From: KBS50 sp042434095
GTDB taxonomy: Bacteria; Actinomycetota; Actinomycetes; Mycobacteriales; Micromonosporaceae
NCBI RefSeq assembly: GCF_042434095.1
Contig: NZ_JBHLUE010000034.1
Coordinates: 248,001-312,000 of the forward strand
DNA: 64,000 bases
Reading direction: 5' to 3'
Shown here one piece after another: positions 29,189 to 37,626 of this stretch (position 1 is the stretch's first letter; each line of letters starts with the position of its first letter). The position numbers and the translations under genes were made by a program. The notes under the pieces are model-generated. The model ran no database searches. It worked only from the letters and a program-made list of their open reading frames with translations, and was not told where the DNA came from.

Positions 29189-30157
29189 ATGATCCGAGCC
29201 GCTTCTGGAGACGACATCCGGCTGGCCCGCACGGCGCGCCTGGGCCCGGAGGACCTGCCGCCGGTGCTCGCGCTCGCGGCGGCCGCCGGGGTGAGCGACG
29301 GCGCGGACCCGCTCTCCGAGCAGACCCTGCTGCGGCTGCGGCACGGCGGCCCGGCCACACTCAACCACCTCGTCGCCCGCACGGCCACCGGCTCGGTGGC
29401 CGGCTACGCGCAGCTCGACCTGGCCGCCGGCCGGGACGCCGCCGTGGCCGAGTTGGTCGTGCACCCCGCCGAGCGGCGCCGCGGCATCGGCCGGGCGCTC
29501 CTTTCCGCGGCGCTCGGAACGGTCCGGGCGGACGCCGCCGACCGGTCCGCAGCGAGCCTGGACGTCTGGGCGCACGGCGACCACCCGTCGGCCGCCGCCC
29601 TCGGCCTGGACCTCGGGTTCGCCCGGGAACGGGTGCTCTGGCAGCTGCGCCGGCCGCTCACCGGCGAGCTCGCCGCACCGAGCCTGCCGGACGGGGTGAC
29701 CCTGCGCCCGTTCGTGCCCGGGGCCGACGACGCCGCATGGCTGGCCGTGAACGCCCGGGCCTTCGCCGACCACCCGGAGCAGGGCCGCTGGGCGATGGCC
29801 GACCTGCGGGAGCGGATGGCCGAACCTTGGTTCGACCCGGAGGGCTTCCTGCTGGCAGTGGCCGAGGACGACGGCCGGCTGCTGGGCTTCCACTGGACCA
29901 AGGTGCATCCGCCGGCGGTGGACCGGACCGAACCGCTGGGCGAGGTGTACGTGCTGGGCGTCGACCCGGGCACGCACGGCCGGGGCCTCGGGCGCGCCCT
30001 CACCCTGGCCGGACTGTGGCACCTGCGGTCCCGGGGCCTGCGCCGGGTGATGCTCTACGTCGACGAGTCGAACCCCGCCGCCATGCGCCTGTACGCCCGG
30101 CTCGGCTTCGGCCGATGGACGGCGCACGCCACGTACCGGTTGGGCCTCGACGGTTAG
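29189..30157 (+). CDS. mshD: Mycothiol synthase MshD
   Basis: A 322-residue protein with two GNAT domains. It acetylates Cys-GlcN-Ins with acetyl-CoA, the last step of mycothiol synthesis, the main thiol buffer of actinobacteria. Diagnostic C-terminal segments are F-A-D-H-P-E-Q-G-R-W, E-P-W-F-D-P-E-G-F, L-G-E-V-Y-V-L-G-V-D-P, H-G-R-G-L-G and V-M-L-Y-V-D-E-S-N. The N-terminal GNAT has A-E-R-R-R-G-I-G-R-A-L. Length matches known MshD. The start is the ATG at 29189. It lies upstream of the pst operon but is separated by 320 bp containing a PHO box. Confidence 0.95.
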   Translation: MIRAASGDDIRLARTARLGPEDLPPVLALAAAAGVSDGADPLSEQTLLRLRHGGPATLNHLVARTATGSVAGYAQLDLAAGRDAAVAELVVHPAERRRGIGRALLSAALGTVRADAADRSAASLDVWAHGDHPSAAALGLDLGFARERVLWQLRRPLTGELAAPSLPDGVTLRPFVPGADDAAWLAVNARAFADHPEQGRWAMADLRERMAEPWFDPEGFLLAVAEDDGRLLGFHWTKVHPPAVDRTEPLGEVYVLGVDPGTHGRGLGRALTLAGLWHLRSRGLRRVMLYVDESNPAAMRLYARLGFGRWTAHATYRLGLDG

Positions 30158-30477
30158 CCGGTCGGCCCTCGCCGGAGGGCCGAAGGACCCAGGCGCGGCG
30201 GCCGGGCCCGGGTCACGCCCGGATCACGAAGCGGTCGCGACACGATCGCGGCCGGGGTGTCAAGTCCGGAAAAATGGCCATACCTGTCGTCGAGTTCACC
30301 TAACGGACAACCTGCCCTCAGCCAACTGTGAGCCAGTCGGCCGCGCCTGTTCATCCTCCGTTCACCCACGGCCGACGATCCGTCCACCTGGCCCTCCTAC
30401 CTTGCGTCGTGGCTGGTCATGAACCGGCGCCCGGAAACCCCTCCGGGGAACCGACCATGTGAAGGGAAACCCCTCAG
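30158..30477 (+). promoter_or_regulatory. pstS upstream region with PHO box (30349-30370)
   Basis: In the 320-bp gap before pstS, GTTCATCCTCC (30349) and GTTCACCCACG (30360) form two 11-bp direct repeats, the arrangement bound by PhoP in actinobacteria (repeat core GTTCACC). A possible -10 TACCTT lies at 30398-30403, 28 bp further on, and a lone GTTCACC lies at 30294. The start codon follows an AAGGGA SD about ten bases upstream. The rest of the gap holds no gene that I can see. Confidence 0.75.
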
Positions 30478-31581
30478 GTGAAGCTCCAGCGGCACGGCGC
30501 CATTGCCTGCCTCGCTATGACCGCGGTTCTCGCGCTCAGCGCCTGCGGCTCGGACAACAACGGCTCGGGCGGCGCGGCCGCGCCCTCCGGCTCGGCCGCG
30601 AGCGACTGCGGCACCGGCACGATCAACGCCGCTGGGTCCTCGGCGCAGAAGAACGCCGTGGCCGAGTGGACCAAGGCATACCAGAAGACCTGCAACGGCC
30701 TGACGATCAACTACGACCCGTCCGGCTCCGGCGCCGGCATCCAGGCGTTCATCGCCGGCACCGCCGACTTCGCCGGCTCGGACTCGGCGCTCAAGCCCGA
30801 GGAGAAGCCGAAGGCGGACGCCCGCTGCTCCGGCGGCCAGGCCGTCGACCTGCCGATGGTGACCGGCCCGATCGCGGTGGCCTACAACGTTCAGGGCGTG
30901 GACAGCCTGCAGCTCAAGCCGGCCACCCTCGCCAAGATCTTCGCCGGCAAGGTCACCAAGTGGGACGACCCGGCGATCAAGGCCGACAACGCGGACGCCA
31001 AGCTCCCGTCGGCCGCCATCCAGACCGTGCACCGCAACGACGAGTCGGGCACCACCGACAACTTCACCAAGTTCCTGTCCAAGACCGCCACGACGGACTG
31101 GACCTTCGACCACGCCAAGACCTGGAAGGCGCCGGGCGGCACCGGCCAGAAGGGCTCGGACGGCGTCACCAACTTCGTGAAGAGCACCCAGAACGCGATC
31201 ACCTACACCGAGCTGTCCTACGCCGAGAACGCCGGGCTGAAGATGGCGAAGATCCAGAACGGCGCCGGCGAGTTCGCCGAGCTGACCGCGGAGAACGCCG
31301 GCAAGGCCGTGGCGGGCGCCAAGGTGGCCGGCCAGGGTGACGACCTCGCGCTGTCCATCGACTACAGCACCAAGGAGGCCGGCGCCTACCCGCTGGTCCT
31401 GGTCACCTACGAGATCGTCTGCACCAAGGGCCTGTCGGCCGACAAGCTCAAGGCGATCAAGGGCTTCCTCAGCTACACCTCCAGCACCGAGGGCCAGCAG
31501 GCGCTGAGCGACCTGGGCTACGCCCCGCTGCCGGACTCGGTCCGCACCAAGGTGGCCGACGTGGTCACCAAGCTGGCCTGA
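30478..31581 (+). CDS. pstS: Phosphate ABC transporter substrate-binding lipoprotein PstS
   Basis: A 367-residue lipoprotein that captures phosphate outside the membrane for the PstCAB importer. A lipobox L-S-A-C with lipidated Cys23 follows a hydrophobic leader. Phosphate-site segments are visible: A-A-G-S-S-A-Q early, D-P-S-G-S-G-A-G, A-G-S-D-S-A-L and R-N-D-E-S-G-T-T. GTG start at 30478. It is first in the order pstS-pstC-pstA-pstB, all on the plus strand, preceded by a PHO box; no phoU follows pstB. Confidence 0.97.
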   Translation: MKLQRHGAIACLAMTAVLALSACGSDNNGSGGAAAPSGSAASDCGTGTINAAGSSAQKNAVAEWTKAYQKTCNGLTINYDPSGSGAGIQAFIAGTADFAGSDSALKPEEKPKADARCSGGQAVDLPMVTGPIAVAYNVQGVDSLQLKPATLAKIFAGKVTKWDDPAIKADNADAKLPSAAIQTVHRNDESGTTDNFTKFLSKTATTDWTFDHAKTWKAPGGTGQKGSDGVTNFVKSTQNAITYTELSYAENAGLKMAKIQNGAGEFAELTAENAGKAVAGAKVAGQGDDLALSIDYSTKEAGAYPLVLVTYEIVCTKGLSADKLKAIKGFLSYTSSTEGQQALSDLGYAPLPDSVRTKVADVVTKLA

Positions 31582-31626
31582 ACCACCCGCAGTTGACCAT
31601 CCCTTCCGAACGGAACGAGCGAGTAG

Positions 31627-32718
31627 ATGCCTGACATCCCCCGCTCGGCCGACGCCAACACCGGCGGGCCGACCGTGACCCTTGGTCACGGCCGGTCCGC
31701 CGGTTCGGCGCGTACGGCCGACTTCGCCTCGACCGGCAGGGACCCCGCGCCGTTCGGGGGCGGCGCCGGCGGCGGCGGCGCGCTTCCCCGCCGGAGCAGG
31801 TTCGGCATGGAGACCGTGTTCCGGCTGCTCTCGATGGCGGCCGGCGGCCTGGTCCTGGTCATCATCGTGGCCATCGCCGTCTTCCTGATCAGCAAGGCGA
31901 TCCCGGCCATCCGAGCGGACACCGAGAACTTCTTCACCTACTCCGGTTGGGACCCCAACGCCGACCAGCCCAAGTTCGGCATCGGGGCGCTGGCCTTCGG
32001 CAGCCTGCTCTCCTCGCTGCTCGCGCTGATCGTCGCCGTGCCGGTGGCGCTCGGCATCGCGCTCTTCCTCACCCACTACGCGCCGCGCCGGCTGGGCACG
32101 ACGCTCGGGTTCCTGATCGACCTGCTGGCCGCCGTGCCGAGCGTGGTGTACGGGCTGTGGGGCCGGGACTACTTCGTCCAGCCGGTGACGGACCTGTCGG
32201 TCTGGCTCAACAAGTACTTCGGCTGGCTGCCGATCTTTGGCGGCGACGGCCCGTTCGGCCGCTCGGTGCTGCTCGGCTCGCTGGTGCTGGCCATCATGGT
32301 GCTGCCGATCGTCACCTCGCTGTCCCGGGAGGTGTTCCGGCAGACGCCGGTGGCCAACGAGGAGGCCGCGCTGGCCCTCGGCGCCACCCGTTGGGAGATG
32401 ATCCGCACGGCGGTCCTGCCGTACGGGCGGCCCGGCGTGATCGGCGCCATCATGCTCGGCCTGGGCCGGGCGCTCGGCGAGACCATCGCGCTGGCCCTGA
32501 CGCTGAGCTTTGCCTACAACATCTCGTTCAACCTGCTGGAGAACGGCGGCAACTCGATCGCCGCCAACATCGCCGTCAAGTTCGGCGAGGCCGGTGACGT
32601 CGGCCGGGGCGCGCTGATCGCCTCGGGTCTGGTGCTGTTCGCCATCACGCTGGTGGTCAACATGACCGCCCGCGCGATCATCTACCGCCGCCGCGAGTTC
32701 ACGGAGACCGCCGCATGA
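31627..32718 (+). CDS. pstC: Phosphate ABC transporter permease PstC
   Basis: A 363-residue inner-membrane permease forming the channel with PstA. A long hydrophilic N terminus (about 60 residues, Gly-rich) precedes six helices. The ABC-permease EAA loop is visible as E-E-A-A-L-A-L-G-A-T-R-W-E, followed by G-L-G-R-A-L-G-E-T-I-A. The segment S-V-V-Y-G-L-W-G is typical of PstC. It begins 45 bp after pstS; its last bases overlap the pstA start as ATGA, implying coupled translation. Confidence 0.96.
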   Translation: MPDIPRSADANTGGPTVTLGHGRSAGSARTADFASTGRDPAPFGGGAGGGGALPRRSRFGMETVFRLLSMAAGGLVLVIIVAIAVFLISKAIPAIRADTENFFTYSGWDPNADQPKFGIGALAFGSLLSSLLALIVAVPVALGIALFLTHYAPRRLGTTLGFLIDLLAAVPSVVYGLWGRDYFVQPVTDLSVWLNKYFGWLPIFGGDGPFGRSVLLGSLVLAIMVLPIVTSLSREVFRQTPVANEEAALALGATRWEMIRTAVLPYGRPGVIGAIMLGLGRALGETIALALTLSFAYNISFNLLENGGNSIAANIAVKFGEAGDVGRGALIASGLVLFAITLVVNMTARAIIYRRREFTETAA

Positions 32719-33800
32719 CCACGATCTCCCCGCCCGTGAGCGCGCCGGGCCGGTCCACCGATCTGCGCGGCCGCAGCCTGCCGGCGCTGGCCGTGCTCGG
32801 CATCGCCGTGGCGGCCCTGGCCGTCGCGGCCGCGGTCGTGTACGGCACCGGCATCGGCGGTGCCGTCCTGGTGATCGCCCTCGGGCTGGTGCTGCACCTG
32901 ATCGGCACGTACGCCGCCAGCAGCGCCGTGGAGGGCCGGCGCAAGGCCCGCAACCGGGTCTGGACCACGCTGGTCTACAGCGCGTTCGTGCTCGCCGCGC
33001 TGCCGCTGGTGTCGGTGGTCTGGACGCTGCTCAGCAAGGGCCTCGACCGGTTCGACGGCAACTTCTTCCAGACCTCGATGAACAACATCGGGCCGCGCGA
33101 CCCGAACGGCGGCGCTTACCACGCCATCGTCGGCACGCTGGAGCAGGTCGGCATCGCCACCCTGATCACCGTGCCGATTGGCCTGCTCTGCGCCATCTAC
33201 CTGGTCGAGTACGGCCGCGGCCGGTTCGCCTTCGCGATCCGGTTCTTCGTGGACGTGATGACCGGCATCCCCTCGATCGTGGCCGGGCTGTTCATCCTGG
33301 CGTTCTGGGTGCTGATCGTCTCGCCGCACCTCACCGGCACCGGCCGGCCGGGCTTCTCCGGCTTCGGGGCCGCGCTGGCGCTGAGCGTGCTGATGCTCCC
33401 GCTGGTGGTGCGCTCGTCCGAGGAGATGCTCCGGCTCGTCCCGGCGCCGCTGCGCGAGGGCGCGTACGCGCTCGGCGTACCGAAGTGGAAGACGATCCTG
33501 CGGATCGTGCTGCCCACCGCGCTGCCCGGCATCGTCACCGGCGTGATGCTGGCGATCGCCCGCGCGGCTGGCGAGACCGCCCCGGTGCTGCTGGTGGCGG
33601 GCGCCAGCGCGGCCATCAACTTGAACCCGTTCGAGAACAACCAGGCCTCGCTGTCGGTCTTCGTCTACCAGCAGGCCGGTGAGGCGTCGAAGTACTCGCC
33701 GGCCCGCGCCTGGACCGCGGCGCTCACCCTGGTCGGTCTCGTTCTGATCCTGACGATCGCGGCGAAGCTGCTCTCCCGCCGCAACCGGCTGAGCCGATGA
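32715..33800 (+). CDS. pstA: Phosphate ABC transporter permease PstA
   Basis: A 361-residue permease, partner of PstC. Two extra N-terminal helices (about 25-75) precede the conserved core. The PstA marks I-Y-L-V-E-Y-G, G-I-P-S-I-V-A-G-L-F and the EAA loop R-E-G-A-Y-A-L-G-V-P-K-W-K-T-I are present, followed by A-R-A-A-G-E-T-A-P-V. The start ATG overlaps the pstC stop by 4 bp. The stop lies 20 bp before the likely pstB start. Confidence 0.96.
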   Translation: MTTISPPVSAPGRSTDLRGRSLPALAVLGIAVAALAVAAAVVYGTGIGGAVLVIALGLVLHLIGTYAASSAVEGRRKARNRVWTTLVYSAFVLAALPLVSVVWTLLSKGLDRFDGNFFQTSMNNIGPRDPNGGAYHAIVGTLEQVGIATLITVPIGLLCAIYLVEYGRGRFAFAIRFFVDVMTGIPSIVAGLFILAFWVLIVSPHLTGTGRPGFSGFGAALALSVLMLPLVVRSSEEMLRLVPAPLREGAYALGVPKWKTILRIVLPTALPGIVTGVMLAIARAAGETAPVLLVAGASAAINLNPFENNQASLSVFVYQQAGEASKYSPARAWTAALTLVGLVLILTIAAKLLSRRNRLSR

Positions 33801-33820
33801 TCACCCAAGAGAGGTCCACC

Positions 33821-34597
33821 ATGGCCAAGCGAGTCGAAGCCGAGAACGTCACCGCGTACTACGGGTCGTTCAAGGCCATCGAGAACATCAACCTCGCCGT
33901 CGAGCCGAAGAGCGTCACCGCGCTGATCGGGCCGTCCGGCTGCGGCAAGTCCACGTTCCTCCGGTCGATCAACCGGATGCACGAGGTGCTGCCCAATGCC
34001 CGGGTCGAGGGCCGGCTGACCATCGACGACCAGAACATCTACGACCGGGACGTCGACGTGACCGCGGTCCGCCGGACCATCGGCATGGTGTTCCAGCGGC
34101 CCAACCCGTTCCCCACCATGTCGATCTTCGACAACGTGGTGGCCGGGCTGAAGCTGAACGGCGTACGGAAGAAGTCCGTGCTGGCCGACGCGGCCGAGCG
34201 GGCGCTGCGCTCGGCCAACCTCTGGGACGAGGTCAAGGACCGGCTGGACAAGCCGGGCGCCGGCCTTTCCGGCGGTCAGCAGCAGCGGCTCTGCATCGCC
34301 CGGACCATCGCGGTGGAGCCGCAGGTCGTGCTCATGGACGAGCCCTGTTCGGCGCTCGACCCGATCTCCACGCTGGCCATCGAGGACCTGATGTTCCGGC
34401 TCAAGGACGAGTTCACGATCATCATCGTCACGCACAACATGCAGCAGGCGGCCCGGGTCTCCGACCGGACGGCCTTCTTCTCGATCGACAAGACCGGCGA
34501 CCCCGGCCGGCTGATCGAGTACGACAACACCCAGAAGATCTTCAGCAACCCCAGCCAGAAGAAGACTGAGGACTACATCACCGGCCGCTTCGGCTGA
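33821..34597 (+). CDS. pstB: Phosphate ABC transporter ATPase PstB
   Basis: A 258-residue ATPase that powers phosphate import. Walker A G-P-S-G-C-G-K-S-T at 37-45; a Q-loop region M-V-F-Q-R-P-N-P-F-P; ABC signature L-S-G-G-Q-Q-Q-R; Walker B V-L-M-D-E-P-C-S-A-L-D-P; switch His in V-T-H-N-M-Q-Q. I take the ATG at 33821, with GAGAGG seven bases upstream, because it gives exactly the usual PstB length. An ATG at 33797 that overlaps the pstA stop would add eight residues. It is followed by hairpin copy 3. Confidence 0.96.
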   Translation: MAKRVEAENVTAYYGSFKAIENINLAVEPKSVTALIGPSGCGKSTFLRSINRMHEVLPNARVEGRLTIDDQNIYDRDVDVTAVRRTIGMVFQRPNPFPTMSIFDNVVAGLKLNGVRKKSVLADAAERALRSANLWDEVKDRLDKPGAGLSGGQQQRLCIARTIAVEPQVVLMDEPCSALDPISTLAIEDLMFRLKDEFTIIIVTHNMQQAARVSDRTAFFSIDKTGDPGRLIEYDNTQKIFSNPSQKKTEDYITGRFG

Positions 34598-34605
34598 CCG
34601 CCCGA

Positions 34606-34655
34606 AAGGAAGGGCCCCTTCTTATCGCTTTCGGTAGAGGAGGGGCCCCTTCTTA
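34606..34655. terminator. Dispersed GGGGCCC hairpin, copy 3 (diverged)
   Basis: Arms AAGGAAGGGCCCCTTCTTA and GAGGGGCCCCTTCTTAA flank a shortened, changed loop TCGCTTTCGGTAG. It begins 8 bp after the pstB stop and faces the convergent GNAT gene. An extra AACGGCCGGC direct repeat follows. Confidence 0.7.
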
Positions 34656-34667
34656 ACGGCCGGCTTC

Positions 34668-35585
34668 CTAACGGCCGGCGGCGAGGTGCTTCTGGTAGAT
34701 CGTGGAACTGCGCCGGACCGACATGCCGACCCGCTCATAGAGCGACAGCGCGCCGGTCTCCGAGTGGGTCCACAGCGCGCAGCTGCGCTGCCCGCGCCGG
34801 TGGAACGCGGCGAACGCGTGCCGCAGCAGCAGCCGGGCGATGCCGAGGTTGCGGTGGTCCCGGCGTACGGCCACCCGCTCGACGTACCCCTCCCCCAGCG
34901 CCGGATCATCCAGCGACAACACCGCGCCGACCAGCTCGTCGCCGTGAAAGGCGAGCGGCGACAGCCGCGGGGCGAAGGCGTCGCGCTGCACCGTCAGCAG
35001 CGCCCATTCCTCGTACGACCGGCGCCGCTGCTGCCACTCGTCGAAGGCGTCCTCGACCAGCCGGTGCACCGCCCGCTCGTCGCCGGCGCGGAACGGCCGG
35101 ACGGCGATCCCGGCGGGCGGCTCGGGGAGCTCCGGTTCCGCCGTCAGGTCGATGCCCAGCAGCCACTGCGTGGCCTTCGGCTCGAAGCCCCGGGACCGCA
35201 CCAGCGCGGTGGCCGCCGCGTCACCGTCGGGGACGATCTGCACCAGCCGTGCGGTGCCGCTGGCTCGCGCCCGCCACACGGTCCAGTCCAGCAGCGCGGC
35301 GCCCAGTCCCCTCCCCCGGTGCGCCGGGTGGACGTCCACCTCGGATCGCCGGTTGGCCCAGGCCCAGCCGGCCAGCTCGGCCGCTGCGTCGAAGCAGAGC
35401 AGCGTGTCGACCGTCGGATCCAGTCCGGGCCGGCGCAGGTCGGCGGCGATGGCGTCCGGATCGGTCTCGACCCGGCCGTACCGGTCGATCTCGGCGGCGG
35501 CGACCAGGCGGTGGATGGCGGGTACGTCGTCGGGACCGGCCGGTCGACCGGAGTAACCGGCCGGCCAGGAGAGTTGCGCGGACAT
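34668..35585 (-). CDS. Double-domain GNAT family N-acetyltransferase
   Basis: A 305-residue protein with two GNAT folds. The first has the acetyl-CoA loop H-R-G-R-G-L-G-A-A-L (about residues 88-97). The second has R-D-H-R-N-L-G-I-A-R-L-L-L and the closing Y-E-R-V-G-M-S-V-R-R-S-S-T. It has MshD-like tandem architecture but lacks the MshD motifs. The substrate is unknown. The start is the ATG at 35585 with no strong SD; an upstream extension would run through hairpin copy 4, so it is unlikely. It lies between two copies of the dispersed hairpin. Confidence 0.8.
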   Translation of the reverse strand: MSAQLSWPAGYSGRPAGPDDVPAIHRLVAAAEIDRYGRVETDPDAIAADLRRPGLDPTVDTLLCFDAAAELAGWAWANRRSEVDVHPAHRGRGLGAALLDWTVWRARASGTARLVQIVPDGDAAATALVRSRGFEPKATQWLLGIDLTAEPELPEPPAGIAVRPFRAGDERAVHRLVEDAFDEWQQRRRSYEEWALLTVQRDAFAPRLSPLAFHGDELVGAVLSLDDPALGEGYVERVAVRRDHRNLGIARLLLRHAFAAFHRRGQRSCALWTHSETGALSLYERVGMSVRRSSTIYQKHLAAGR

Positions 35586-35632
35586 CCGGAGAGCCTCGCC
35601 GGTCCCCAGGCGGCTGTCCACCGGGTTACGTG

Positions 35633-35684
35633 TTAGGAAGGGCCCCTTCCTATACAAAAAGCGATAAGAAGGGGCCCTTCCTTA
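35633..35684. terminator. Dispersed GGGGCCC hairpin, copy 4
   Basis: Practically identical to copy 1: arms TTAGGAAGGGCCCCTTCCT and AGAAGGGGCCCTTCCTTA with loop ATACAAAAAGCGATA. Its right arm contains the TAA stop of the Nudix gene, so the element ends that gene's transcript and lies before the GNAT start. Confidence 0.75.
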
Positions 35685-36515
35685 CAGCAGGAAGCGCGGG
35701 GTGCCGTCGGGGGCCGTGCCGAGGCGGGGGGAGATGGGCGAGGCCGCGTCGCGGCGCGCGGCCGCGTCGGCCAGGGCGGCGAGGTCGGCGTGCTCGGCCA
35801 CCTCGGCGAGGGTGACCAGGGTGGGCGGCAGCATCTCGATCTCCCCGGCCGCGGCCCGGGCCAGCGCGTCGGCCGGGGAGATCCACATAGTGTGGTCGGC
35901 CTCTCCGCTGACGTCCCGGGTCCGCTGCCCCGCCGGCAGCAGGGCCAGGAAGAAGTACGTGTCGAAGCGGCGCGGCTCGAACTCGGGGGTGATCCAGCGC
36001 GCCCACGGCAGCAGCAGGTCGGAGCGGAAGGTGACGCCGCGTTCCCGGAGCAGGTCGGCGAAGCCGGTCCGATGCTTCACCAGCGCCAACCGGTCGGCCT
36101 CCCATTCCGGGCCGCTCACGTCGCCCACCACGGACCCGGGTCGGGGACCGGCGAGTAGCACGCCCGCCTCCTCGAACACCTCCCGGGCCGCCGCGCAGAC
36201 GACCGCCTGCGCCGGATCGGCCGCGATGCCGAGCCGGCGCCCCCACTCGGCCGGCGCCGGTCCGGACCAGCCGAGGTGCACGCCCGAGTCGGACGGGTCG
36301 ACGCCGCCGCCGGGAAAGGCGTACACGCCGCCGAAGGTCATCGCGGCCAGCCGGCGGATGACGTACACCTGGAAGCCGCCATCGGGCGCGGGCCGCAGCA
36401 GCAGCACGGTGGCCGCCACCCGCGGGGTCGCCGGCGGCCGGCCCTCGGCCGCGAACCGGCGGGCGTGCTCGGCCAGCGCGTCCGGCACCGGGAAGCTCCG
36501 GCCGTCGATCGTCAT
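35682..36515 (-). CDS. Nudix hydrolase (NUDT19-like)
   Basis: A 277-residue Nudix enzyme that likely cleaves a nucleoside-diphosphate-linked compound, possibly CoA or its esters. The Nudix helix is visible as A-R-E-V-F-E-E-A-G-V-L (Arg111, Glu112, Glu115, Glu116) after F-P-G-G-G-V-D (67-73). The roughly 40 residues between them are far more than in the standard Nudix box, as in NUDT7/NUDT19-type proteins, so the CoA suggestion is inference from that insertion. The stop codon lies within hairpin copy 4. The gene is divergent from the oxidoreductase gene, with an inverted-repeat element between them. Confidence 0.85.
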   Translation of the reverse strand: MTIDGRSFPVPDALAEHARRFAAEGRPPATPRVAATVLLLRPAPDGGFQVYVIRRLAAMTFGGVYAFPGGGVDPSDSGVHLGWSGPAPAEWGRRLGIAADPAQAVVCAAAREVFEEAGVLLAGPRPGSVVGDVSGPEWEADRLALVKHRTGFADLLRERGVTFRSDLLLPWARWITPEFEPRRFDTYFFLALLPAGQRTRDVSGEADHTMWISPADALARAAAGEIEMLPPTLVTLAEVAEHADLAALADAAARRDAASPISPRLGTAPDGTPRFLL

Positions 36516-36544
36516 CCCGCGAGCCTAGCCCGCCGCCCACCGCT

Positions 36545-36621
36545 CTCGCGATCTTGCGCTTCTGGTTGCGTCGAACGGGTCATCCGCCGCGAGCCGCCAC
36601 CCGCAGCTGCAAGATCGCGGG
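36545..36621. repeat. Inverted-repeat element with CGCGATCTTGC ends
   Basis: CGCGATCTTGC (36547-36557) and its exact reverse complement GCAAGATCGCG (36609-36619) bound a 51-bp interior. The element fills much of the 134-bp gap between the divergent Nudix and oxidoreductase genes. Elements with GATCTTGC...GCAAGATC ends are, as I recall, common in intergenic DNA of Micromonosporaceae. Confidence 0.65.
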
Positions 36622-36649
36622 GCCCACCGGGCGGGCGTAGCGTGCGGGC

Positions 36650-37618
36650 ATGACTCGATGGGGAATCCTGGCCACGGGCGGCATCGCCACCGCCTTCGTC
36701 GCCGACCTGCGACGGCTGCCGGGCGCCGAGATCGTCGCGGTGGGCTCGCGCACCGCCGAGGCCGCCCGGGCGTTCGCCGACCGGCACGACATCCCGCGGG
36801 CGTACGGCTCCTGGGCCGAGCTGGCCGCCGACGACGGCGTCGACGTGGTGTACGTGGCCACGCCGCACTCGGCGCATCACGAGGCCGCGATGATCTGCCT
36901 GACCGCCGGCCGCGCGGTGCTGTGCGAGAAGCCGATGACGCTCGACGCGGCCAGCAGCGCGGAGCTGGTGCGGACGGCCCGGGACCGCGGCGTGTTCCTC
37001 ATGGAGGCCATGTGGATGCGCTGCAATCCCGGCGTGCTCCGGATGGTGAAGCTGGTGGCCGACGGCGCGATCGGCCGGCTGACCAGCGTGACCGCCGACT
37101 TCGGGGTGGCCGGCCCGTTCCCGCCGGAGCACCGGATGCGCGCTCCGGAGCTGGGTGGCGGGGCGCTGCTGGACCTGGGCGTCTACCCGATCAGCCTGGC
37201 GCACCTGCTGCTCGGGGTCCCCGACCAGGTGCGGGCCTGGGCGCGGCTGTCGGCCGAGGGCGTGGACGAGAACACCGGGGTGCTGCTGGGCTACGACTCC
37301 GGCGCGCTGGCCGCGCTCACCTGCGGGATCACCGGCGCCACGCCGGTGGCCGCCACGGTGACCGGCACGGCGGGCCGGATCGAGCTGCCGAGCCCCTTCT
37401 ACCGGCCGGACCGGCTGGTCCTGCACCGCGGCGGCGCGGAACCGGAGGAGATCCCGAGCGGGCTCACCGGGGGCGGCTACCAGTACGAGGCGGCCGAGGT
37501 GCAGCGCTGCCTGGCGGCCGGGCTGGTGGAGAGCCCGCTGGTGCCGCACTCGGCCACGGGTGAGGTGATGACCCTCCTCGACGGCATTCGCGACCTCATC
37601 GGCGTGCGTTACGAGTGA
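36650..37618 (+). CDS. Gfo/Idh/MocA family NAD(P)-dependent oxidoreductase
   Basis: A 322-residue dehydrogenase of the glucose-fructose oxidoreductase/inositol dehydrogenase superfamily. The Rossmann start G-I-L-A-T-G-G-I-A (5-13) binds NAD(P). The conserved lysine motif C-E-K-P-M and the catalytic-domain segment G-G-A-L-L-D-L-G-V-Y-P are present. The length is typical. The substrate, probably a sugar or cyclic polyol, cannot be told. The start is the ATG at 36650. It is convergent with pit, whose stop lies 8 bp away. Confidence 0.88.
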   Translation: MTRWGILATGGIATAFVADLRRLPGAEIVAVGSRTAEAARAFADRHDIPRAYGSWAELAADDGVDVVYVATPHSAHHEAAMICLTAGRAVLCEKPMTLDAASSAELVRTARDRGVFLMEAMWMRCNPGVLRMVKLVADGAIGRLTSVTADFGVAGPFPPEHRMRAPELGGGALLDLGVYPISLAHLLLGVPDQVRAWARLSAEGVDENTGVLLGYDSGALAALTCGITGATPVAATVTGTAGRIELPSPFYRPDRLVLHRGGAEPEEIPSGLTGGGYQYEAAEVQRCLAAGLVESPLVPHSATGEVMTLLDGIRDLIGVRYE

Positions 37619-37626
37619 GGCGGGCC

